Below are positions 51,861 through 61,700 of a stretch of 64,000 nt of DNA, piece by piece. The translations under genes and the position numbers were made by a program. The notes below the pieces were generated by a model. It saw nothing but the letters and a program-made list of their open reading frames with translations, ran no database searches and was not told the DNA's origin. Positions within the stretch are counted from its first letter, which is position 1. Each line of letters opens with the position of its first letter. Source of the stretch: Leptasterias polaris (taxonomy: Eukaryota; Echinodermata; Asteroidea; Forcipulatida; Asteriidae); NCBI GenBank assembly GCA_037783415.1, contig JAZGTN010000097.1:4402001-4466000 (forward strand), in the 5' to 3' direction.

Positions 51861-53060
51861 TGAATCCATTATGCACCTGTACTAACAATCCATTATGCGG
51901 ATTATCAGGAGCACATTACTAGTGACATGAACCAAAGATTTCTCTGTCACAAAAGCATACTTTCCAAACTAAGTAATCTTTGTTCTGGGTTCTCCGCAGT
52001 TGTGTGTGAAAAGCTCAGTGCTAACTGTAAATACTAATAACCATAATTATCAATTTAAAACAATGCAAAAAAAGACAAAATACAGGATTGGTAGTTTTAA
52101 CAAAAATTTTCAATTACACAAAACATCATTGGTCATAATAAATTCTGACAACACCTAAAATTTGCCCTTGCTTCCCCTTTAAAATGTGACCCTAGGTTGA
52201 TAAGGTTTGGTTTGAATATGATAAGATGAGAAAGTGGGAATTACTTTACTCTGCCCAAAACAACTACAAACTTTCTTTTTGAGAGTGACATCAATGTATT
52301 GAATTTTTGGTTCATCCTGTATTTTTACCATGGATACTCCAAAGCCTTTTATTTCAAAATTGGCCGGATACAAACACCAGCCTAATAAGACAGACTTTAT
52401 TTTTCAAGGAAACTATAGCATAAAGACTAATAACATAAATAATAAATTATAACTTTACTTAGACAATATAACATACAGCTGATAACTGACGTGTACACTT
52501 ACATTTATAATCACTCCACAACCAAACTTATGTACACTTTTCTGTTTCTATTTCTTTTTATTTTACAAAGAAAAAATTAAATTAGCTGTTGCAAACTGCT
52601 AAACAACCAAAAGGACATATGATATAAATGGGGAAAATTGTTAATGATGATGGCCAGGCCATTACAGGGGGCAGGGTCCATATCGTACGACCGATGATGT
52701 CAAAATTTCGAAAAAAGGAGTACAGCGCCCCAGTTACTGGGTCTAGACCTATCCCATGGCCTGTTTCTGCAAGTGTTCAGGTACCAAGCCATGGCATCTG
52801 AATCCATCATTCATAATAATTATTGGTAAATGAACCCTTGCTCTTGTCTGCATCATGATGATCATTCACACTGCTGCTGCATGCACTGAAAACATTCATT
52901 GAATAAACAATAACATCAGTCACTACACGTATTCCAACACACTATACACTGTACACTCACTTCAGGAATGCTGCCTTTACCGTGCACTCTCTACGTAAAT
53001 TGTGGGGAAATTATCCAAACGATTACTTTATTTTACAAACCAGTTCATCACCTAACCTAC

Positions 53061-53230
53061 CTTAATATTCATTCAGCGTTGTACACGGCGAAAAAAGCTG
53101 GAACTATACGAAAATTCATGGACAAAATGTCCAGTTCGAGACCTTTAAAAATTAAAGAGAATTGCACTTCCGCGGACAAAACATGATGACGTCACGGGGT
53201 CAACAGCTGATTGCTATGTGAGTGACACCG
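53061..53230 (-). promoter_or_regulatory. YPEL5: Candidate YPEL5 promoter and 5'UTR exon (CRE, ETS site, splice donor)
   Basis: A perfect cAMP-response element TGACGTCA lies at 53187-53194 and, 14 bases further in on the minus strand, GCGGAAGTG (53165-53173), an ETS/GABP-type site. The patch is locally CpG-rich against AT-rich flanks. A good minus-strand donor ATTAAG|GTAGGT falls at 53061/53060, so an untranslated exon of about 100-120 bases is possible. It is the nearest promoter-like sequence upstream of YPEL5. Assignment to YPEL5 is inference; it could also drive transcription the other way. Confidence 0.45.
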
Positions 53231-54845
53231 GCAGCACGTGCCCAATACGTGCTGTGCGTTTATGCGTGGTATGTGTTGTAACTTTGGCCCAATCGGAAGT
53301 TAATATTTTTGATGGTAGATATATTCATAAAATTACATAAAACATTGGATTTTAAACCTTTATGAAAACAGCACAAACGTACTTGTTTAATTGTACAGTA
53401 CAGTTTCCACCTTAACAAAAACCAAAGTGAAAATTTTATTTTTTTAAAGTATGGTTTGATTTTTATGCAGGATGAAATTTTTCATTCATAAAAGAGTTCT
53501 CTTCATCCTATACCAAAGAAGTTACTTCCAAAACACTTCTTTTTCAAAATTTCTTTAAAATTCTCTAAAATCTGTTCAAGAAGATTTGTTACAAAAGATG
53601 CATTTTCCAAAAACTTTATAAAGAAAGCCTGATTCTGGCCCAAAATCGGAAAATTAAAATATATATATATATATATTTTGGTCACTCCCTCTTTGGTGAA
53701 ATACACAACCAGGACAATCTTGCATCTGGGATGAACCCAACAATCCCTAACCCATCAAAATCCAACAGCATGTTTTGTTTAATTCTGTTGGGTGGAGTAC
53801 TGCAGAAGTAAACTGATTAATGCCTTCTTTTTTGGCACAACATAATAAAATGCGCTATCCCATCAAGATCATAGAAGATAGCATGGATAGCAGTGAGCTT
53901 GACAAAATAGAGATATACTAATAGATTCCCTAATGACTGGAGGAAGATTGTTTCAAATCATTGGTCCAGCTAAACTGAAAGCTTTTTTGATCAAGAACTT
54001 TGTTTGCATGTGGAACTTTCAACTGAGTAATGTCAAGTGTGGACCGAAGAAAACATGGAGTGTAATATGACAGTAAAGTGGAAAGATATTCTGGTTGCAG
54101 TTTTGTTCAAGTATTTATACACAAAAAGAGCAAGTTTAAAAATGAATCCAGTCTCTAATCAGTAGCCAATGAAGTTCCCCGAGTGATGGGGTAATTTGTT
54201 CTTTCAAAAGGGTGTAGAAGTTTAGAATATGCCAAACTAGTTACACTTTTTTGGATTTTTTTTTAATCTGTTCGATTTATTCATGGGGGAAAATGGCACA
54301 GCGAGATTGTACACCACTGGGAACAAGGTTGAGAAGAAGGTTTGAATTGCATAATGAAAAAAAAAAACGTGTTCATTTAGAACTGAAGCCCTGCCGGAAA
54401 AGGGCTCTACAGGACAGTATAGAGAAAAATTAAAATTGAGATGACACAAAGTAACAGGAACAACCAATCCTTTGAAAATACTATTTACAACTGATTTTAT
54501 TGAAACAAATGTATAAATGTACAAATATGTGTAACTATAAATTTGTACTTATGTTTTAATTTGCACTGGGGCTGCAGTTTATAAATTTTCTTTTAGTGAA
54601 TAAATGATTTCAAATCAAGGCTACATTTTCTGCTTTTCTTTGAGAATGTCAACCATAATATGCTAAAACATAATCTTCCAAAAAAAAGTATTATAAAAGA
54701 AAACGCGACTCAATATTATGAAATGAGTGTGAAATCACCAGAGCTACTTTTGTGTGAAAGGCCCTTAAAAATAACCGTCCTTAATATAAATCAATGAAAA
54801 TGATCAGTGAATGTCAACCTGTTTAGATGTATGGTGGACACATTT

Positions 54846-54910
54846 GAGGGCACTATATTACTGGTTTGGGTGAATTTGTTTGTATACACCCAAACCGAAC
54901 AGTGCCCTCC
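54846..54910. repeat. Inverted repeat (GAGGGCACT / AGTGCCCTC)
   Basis: The arms GAGGGCACT...GGTTTGGGTG and CACCCAAACC...AGTGCCCTC pair around a 14-base loop, with a short unpaired part in each arm. It is a compact hairpin or remnant MITE. Confidence 0.8.
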
Positions 54911-55234
54911 ACCACCTCAAAAGGGCCAATAGCATTCTTATATCACCAGACAAATATATGTACTTGGTAGCCAATTAAAGAAGATTATTTACTCTCTTTT
55001 TTATGAATACAAAAAAAATCTAAAATTGAAAAAGTGCACGTCAGACTCATTTTTTAGGATCCGGTCATACGTTATACATGTATTTCCTTTAACTTCTTCA
55101 ACCGAGTTTGAATTCCTTGAAACCTTAGCACTGGCAACTAAGGTACTAAAATATTGCAGTAGCAAGTGTTGATGTCAACTGGATGGGTGTCTACAAACCG
55201 ATGAAAACCGTATGTGGTGAAAATACATCAAGCT

Positions 55235-55405
55235 GTTCTTATTTCATACTGTTTAACAAATTTATTTGCCAAGCAAAAAATGAGTGGTGAACTAGTTGCA
55301 AAAATGTCAACTCGATGGCATTTCGGCTGGTACCCCTTTTCCGCTAAGCATGATTTCCTGTGCTTAGCAAGCCTTTGTGCTTACAGGCTTTATTAAATTG
55401 GACCT
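55235..55405. mobile_element. Palindromic short element M1, copy e
   Basis: It contains TTTGCCAAGCAAAAAATGAG, TTTCGGCTGGTACCCC, CGCTAAGCATGATTTCCTGT and ends AGGCTTTATTAAATTGGACC, matching copy f at 58294-58486. The left border is uncertain. Confidence 0.7.
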
Positions 55406-55541
55406 ATGGCTTTATGTCCCATCCAAAGTAGGATGCAATAATGGTTAAGTGCCTTGCTTAAGGACAGAAGTGTCAAGATCACTGCTGATCAGAAACACCA
55501 GAGTTTGAGTCCGCTGCTTAACCGCTCGGCCACGACTCGCA
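55406..55541 (-). mobile_element. tRNA-derived SINE family C, copy 5 (3'-truncated)
   Basis: The minus-strand head GCGAGTCGTGGCCGAGCGGT with TCAAACTCTGGTGTTTC is followed by the GTCCTTAAGCAAGGCACTTA block, and stops soon after ATGGGACATAAAGCC. It directly abuts M1 copy e. Confidence 0.8.
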
Positions 55542-55636
55542 AGGACCAGTCTTGTTCAACAGTTTACAGCACCAAAATTCTGTCTGGTACAAAGTTGTAC
55601 TAGGATTATTATACGTAATGAATAAACATACTGCTA

Positions 55637-55741
55637 TCATAAGAATACATTGGTTTCATCTTTGTCAGCCAGTCTCTGTATATGTTTCTGTTTGATGTTA
55701 GCGTCAACTCGAGGAAGGTTTTCACGAATTCTGACAGCTCT
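55637..55741 (-). CDS. DDX28: DDX28 terminal exon
   Basis: It encodes RAVRIRENLPRVDANIKQKH then IQRLADKDETNVFL and TGA. The RR..LP.....K pattern matches the end of DDX28. The acceptor on the minus strand is TATTTTCAG. Confidence 0.9.
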   Translation of the reverse strand, partial: RAVRIRENLPRVDANIKQKHIQRLADKDETNVFL

Positions 55742-58700
55742 CTGAAAATAATAATACATAGTTTACTAAACTTTAAAAAAGTCTCCAAACTGGCATCTCG
55801 TCATCGAGCACACTTGGTGGTTTAGTGTTAAGACGTTCGCTCTAGAATGGTGCGGTTGTAGGTTCCTATCCCACCCGAGAAGTATGTCTGTGGTGTTTTT
55901 TTTGTTTTTTTGGCAGAACATTTTGAAAGCACTGGGTATACGGTGCTGATCACACATCAGTAAAAGTGATATTCTTAATCCCCAATGCAATTATTACATC
56001 TTATTAAAACATTTGTATTGTAATTTGTGTAAACTTTTCAACAATCTACCTGACCAACATTTAAATTCGTGGCTTAGTTTATTGTACTGTTTTAAAAAAA
56101 GGGAACATTTTCAAAAGTTTCTCTGTACTTAATTTTCCAATTGGAAACAAAAACTATTTCCTGAAGTGTGTCTAATTGGGAAATTTGATGATTTAGATAC
56201 AAGTCATTTCTGATTTGTCAAATATTATATACTCTTTTAGTAGCAACAAGATTTTAGATTACAATCCGCACATGCAAGCTGTGGAAAATGAAAATGAACC
56301 AAATTGAACATTTCACTGACAATTACTTCTCAAAAGTCATTCTACCTCAATTGCTTTCACCAGGTCCACATCCCACTTTTGCACTACAAAATTAGTCACA
56401 TGACCACTGCCACTGCTGTTCACTCGCCCCACCCTGCCCACTCTGTGGATGTAGTCCGATATAAAGTTCGGAAAATCAAAGTTGACAACGTGCCGTACCT
56501 GTCAAGTATAGGTTATAGAAAGAAAACAAAATGTTTTTTTAAACAAGTAAATAGGTGACCAAGTGGTGTTTGTGAATACAAAAAGATCAAACTTTAAAAG
56601 TTAAATTTTTTCATGCAAATTCTTTTAAAAAAAATTAAAAAATCCATTGCAGAAATTAAATAAAGGGATTCACTATTACCTGGATCATGTCCATGCCCCT
56701 TGAACCGATGTCTGTGCACACCAAGACATTATTAACTCCTTTTTGGAAAGAACTAAATATCCCTGCCCGTTCCTGGAGGAGAAAATACAGTTTGATAATA
56801 AATTTAACAAAATACAGCATATCTACATAAAGCCAATCCCTACACAATACTTAAACATCATCAATTCATTGTTTGCAAACAAACTGTGAAAAAGGAGCAA
56901 TTGAACACAAGAGCCATGTTTGAAAACACTCACACACCCTCAAGGAGTGTGACGTTTTGCAAGAAATAGCCAACCCCCAAGTGGTGGACATCCACAATAA
57001 CACAATTACTAGTCAGGCAAGGAAATACTTAGCCACTCTGACAACTGAAATGTCTTCTCTCACTTTGTGAACTTATTTGAATAGACGTAATAATTTGCAT
57101 CGTGGAAACAGAATACTTTTTTATTTAACCTTACACAGATGTGTGATATGCATGGTATACTTGGTGATTCCCACCCCCCCCCCCCCCCCCCCCGAGTCCT
57201 GCAGAAATATAAAAACAGAAGGCCTACTACTTGGGTGGGATGCGAGGGTCTTGGATTCTAACTCCATCAGACTCATATGCCTTTGGATTTTTGCCCACAG
57301 TATTCTGGACAGCACTGAGTATACAATGTTTATCACACATCTGTGTAGGGTACAACCAAAATGTCTTTTACGTGTCTGTCTCTGAAGGTTTTTTAGTGAA
57401 GTTCGGAGGAGAGGTTACACAGAGTTAAATTCCTAACAGCTTAATTCTTGATAACATACCTCTGGATCCATATCACCATTCAACCTCAACACTTTGATGT
57501 TACTCTCTTCAAGAAACCAAGCCAGCCAATTACACGTAGTGATCTCGTTGCAGAAGATCATGACAGGTACTCTCTGCTTGCAATCCCGTGTCACAATTCC
57601 TAAAATTGTTGCTGAGAGGAAAAATGAACACTTTGTATTGTATACACCACATGAATGTAATTTCACAGAAATTTGGGATCAGTAGTTTCAACAAAGAGCT
57701 ACTGATCTTTTTGTGTACATCTTTATTGAAGAATCACCAGATGTTTTATGTTAACCAAAAATGTGAATCTGCATCATCTTGAAACAGTATGGCATTTAAA
57801 ACTATTATAAAAGTCATCTGGAAAGTAATAAGCTTGTGAGACTCAAAAGATAATGTTGCCAACAAACAGTATTTTTGTGTGTTCTGTAAATACCATGAAA
57901 CAATTAAAAACATATGCAGCATGATATTTGACTGCAATAGAACCAGCTCATAATGCAGGCCATCTCAAGACAGGATTTCAATCCCACAATCTCTGTAGTA
58001 AACCCAGGTTCGTAATCAACGTAGAGGGGAGTTCTTTCCCATTGGCAGCTTTAATCCTTCTTAATCTACTCTTGCACAATGTCTGAAAGATGTTGGCTGT
58101 ACAAAATTTTACTCTCCCCTCCTGCCTATCTTACTCTCTTCAGCGTTCCAGTTATAAGGTGCTGTTAGCAATCATGTCATTTTCCCATCTCTTCCTTGTC
58201 CTACCCCCATCCATTTTTCCCAATGACTGTATTTTCAAGTAAGATGTGTTTTGGAAGTCTGCTGTTTTCAATTCTAACTGTGTGGCCAAACCAGGCCCAA
58301 TTTCATAAAGCTGCTTAGCAGAAAATACTGCTTAGAAAATTTATTTGCTAAGCAAAAAATGAGTGGGGCACCAGTCACAACAATGTAAACTTTATGGAAT
58401 TTTGCCAGGTAGCCCGTTTTTGCTAAGCAAGGTTTTTCTGTGCTTAGAAAGCTTTTGTGCTTATAGGCTTTATGTAGTTGAGCCCAGGCAAGTTGGGTTT
58501 TGTAGATGTAAGGGTTACCACCAGCTGAAATTCTCTTAAATTCGCATTCAGCATTTGATATGGAAATAATGTGTAAAGATACAGTGGTAATGTAGGGTGT
58601 CATGGCCGAGTGGTTAAGAGCATCGGATTCAAGTTCTGGTGGTTTAGTCATCGGGGTGTGGGTTCGAGTCCCGGTCATGACGCTTGTGTCCTTGAGCAAG

Positions 58701-61700
58701 ACACTTTGCTATAATTGCTTCTCTTCACCCAGGGGTATAAATGGGTACCTGCAAGGGTAGAGGTTGATATTGTGTTTGAAAAAGCCTTCAGAGCGCCATC
58801 ACGGCAGCCCGGGCTGTACACTCCCCAGGGAGCTGAGAAAGATTAAAGGAATGTTATTGGCCCAATGACCAGGGCACTAATGTAAAGCGCATTGAGACGT
58901 TATTGTGAAATGCGCTATATAAGAACTGGTTATTATTATTTATTATTATTAATCCAACCTGCTTTATCTTGAGAGTGTAACCGTAGGAACTTCTGGTTGA
59001 CATGTGGCATGATGCGATGTAGGTGAGGTGTTGCTATGGTTTCCAGAGCTGACTCCTGGGAAAAAAACGTCAAATTGTAGTTTATTAACAAAACCAACAG
59101 ATGTGTTTAAATGTTTTACATCATTTTACTTCTATGGGCCTTCTCACAAAAGGCAATTTTTAAAGGAAACTTGGAGGCAGCCAACTGCACTGCAAGCATA
59201 AGGATTTGATAGCGCATGTGACATTTTGTTCAAACAGAGTCTTAATATGTGCACATTGCATGAACATTAAAACGTGGATGTGTTTTGTTCACAGAAATTG
59301 CCTGGAACTGTAAAATATTTAATAGATGTTAATTCTTACATCGAGAATGAAAAATCTATATCTATTAACCATTGCGGTACCAACTGCTAAAATAAAGGAT
59401 CTGACTGCCTCTGAACACCGACTAGCTCAGTGGTCTAGCGGTAAGACATATACTCTAGTATAGCAAAAGTCGTGGGTTCGAATCCTACCCCAGTGATCTG
59501 CCTGTGGATTTTTTATTTCATAACACTTTGGAAAATACTGAGTATACAGTGCTTAATACACATCAGTGTAAGGGCAAAAAACAAACAATAACTGTAAAAT
59601 AGCCTTGTGTGACATTTTAAATTGAAAAATGTCAGACAAAATGTAATCGTCTGATATGTTTACACTGTAACCGGTGTGGACGGAGATTCTGTCCCCCCGG
59701 AGATTCTGTCCCCCCATATGGAGAACTGTGTACAAATTGCTTTTGATAGCGCCCTCTTTTGAATCATCCCTCTCCAGCCCACGTTAATTTCCCATATGGG
59801 GGACAGAATCTTCGGGGGACAGATTTCCCTATGACACCGGCACTTCTAAAGTTAAAACTAAACTGTCCCTTTGTTTATTTTTAAATTCCACTTTGTTTTT
59901 TCTATGAAACTAATGTTGCACAAAAAGTGGTATGATATAATAACCCGGCTAACTCTCTTGTAACATCAGCTTACCGGCAGAATCTCTTTCAGTGTGTTGG
60001 CTGCTTGTTTTGGCATTGTAGCACCAGTGAGGATCATTTGAGTCTCCTGAAATGGTTTCTGCTTAGAATGAGGCAAGGTGCTCACCTACGTCATGAAAAA
60101 CCAAGGAAGAGAAAATCGTAATCATGATAATTCTCCTACTTTAGTCTGATTTCCGATTTTGTTGTCCTTTGGAAAAATCAGACAAATTGTGATTAAATAG
60201 CCTATTAAAGTCTTCACCATGCGCATATATAGGTCAGCCCTTGTACTTGATAAAATGTTACCAGTTTTTTTCAGGACTTAATATCATGGGTTGTGTAAGA
60301 AAAAAAGAACATGTTATCAGTAGTTCTAGCCTAAGTTTAACACAAGGACTTTATTAGAGTGTGCAATCTCTTCAGCTTTGACATATTTTTGTAATGAATG
60401 TATTCACATCTAAAGTGCCAGCTCTATTTAAATTTCATCGGCGACCATCTTGTAATCATTCTAGAGCTCTCTTTGCACTGCATAAAAGTGTAACAGCTTG
60501 ATTTGGAAAAATGCCGTTTTTAATACTTTGGGTGTCTAATCATCCTTACTCGCAGCTGAGAAGCTGAACTGCAAAAGCGCAGCTTCAATGTTTTGAAGCC
60601 GCAGGCACGTAAGGGCGCCCTTTGGCAGCCAGTCAGAGATCGAAAGTGATTTATTTTTCCAAATGGATGAAAACTGGAGGGCCTGAGAAAAACACTCCTG
60701 GCACAGGAGAGTACAAGGCACAACTGTACTCACATGGCCTTAGCTGGGAATCGGACAAGGGCCACAGTGGTGGGATGACTGAGAGGTGAGAGTTTTATGC
60801 ACTAACAATCCAAGCCAACCTTTGTTGGGATTGTGTGGAAGCAGCCAACAACTGTCCGATCTTACTCACATGCATCCTGCCAAGGATATTGAGAGTACTC
60901 CTTGAGAAACTATCATCCAACATTGTATCAGCTTCGTCAATGACGATGTGAGTCACACCCTCAAGGGATACAAACTCTGCAGATACAAGACAAAAAAAAC
61001 ATCAAGCATTGTTAATAATCTGATGTTGAGTTGCCACTGACTTTCAAGAGATTGATTTGGGACGGCATGTAACCAGAGAGTGTGACGGAGAGGGCTATGG
61101 AAAGAAAAATGAACAGACAGGGTGACAAATGAGGATCTAAGAAAGAAATCGAGAAGGCAGGACGTTATTAAGACCATTAAATCAAATAAGTGGAGATGGG
61201 CAGGTCACCTAGCAAGGAGGTATGAAAACAGGAGGACATGCAAAACAACTAGTTGGACTCTCAGAAATCAAACCAGAAAAAGAGGGAGACAAAACAGAAG
61301 ATAGAGGGATGAACTAAGAACATAGAAGGGCATTGTTTGACAACAGACAGCTCAACATACAGTGAAATAGAAAATTGGTGAAGAGGCTTTTCCTCCAGCA
61401 GTGGAGTGTAATAGGCCAGAAAGAAAGAAGAAGGTAGCCAGAACGCCTTCGAGGATAGGCTTGATAAAAAAAGAACTACCTCGTCTGAGACAATTCAGGA
61501 TGGGTCCAGGTGTACTGATGAGAATATCCACTGGTGAGAGGAAGGTATTCTTGAGTGTCTTGGTTACCTTCTGACCGTCTAGATGTCTTACATTCAGACT
61601 TGTATTTGCCAACAACTTCTTGGCAACAAACTGTGATGGATGACAAGAAAAACTCTGTTTGTTTGTTGATAGATTTTTCATTTTCTTACACATTTTCCCT

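Larger units (their letters stand above)
48567..53060 (-). other. Probable YPEL5 5' intron (4.5 kb)
   Basis: If the 5'UTR exon near 53.1 kb is right, this is one intron. It contains SINE copies at 48590-48932 (minus) and 51136-51548 (plus), the MITE at 50094-50315, and dispersed repeat R2 copy b at 51575-51860. No gene is recognised inside. Confidence 0.5.
53231..55636. other. Intergenic DNA between YPEL5 promoter and DDX28 3' end
   Basis: No gene is seen. It holds an (AT)n run at about 53658-53678, an inverted repeat at 54846-54910, M1 copy e at 55235-55405 and a minus-strand SINE at 55406-55541. The DDX28 3'UTR must begin at 55636 and run leftward into these repeats. Confidence 0.6.
57612..58958 (-). 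other. DDX28 intron (1.35 kb) with M1 copy and SINE
   Basis: The intron holds M1 copy f at 58294-58486 and SINE family C copy 6 at 58597-58950. The SINE tail reaches to within eight bases of the upstream exon's donor border. No gene is seen. Confidence 0.75.
59056..59974 (-). other. DDX28 intron with SINE and foldback element
   Basis: It holds SINE family B copy 3 at 59426-59580 and the foldback element at 59671-59840. Nothing else is recognised. Confidence 0.7.

Noticed and set aside
59426..59500. Functional tRNA gene with perfect B box
   Set aside because: The anticodon arm does not fold, and the tail matches two other SINE copies nearby.
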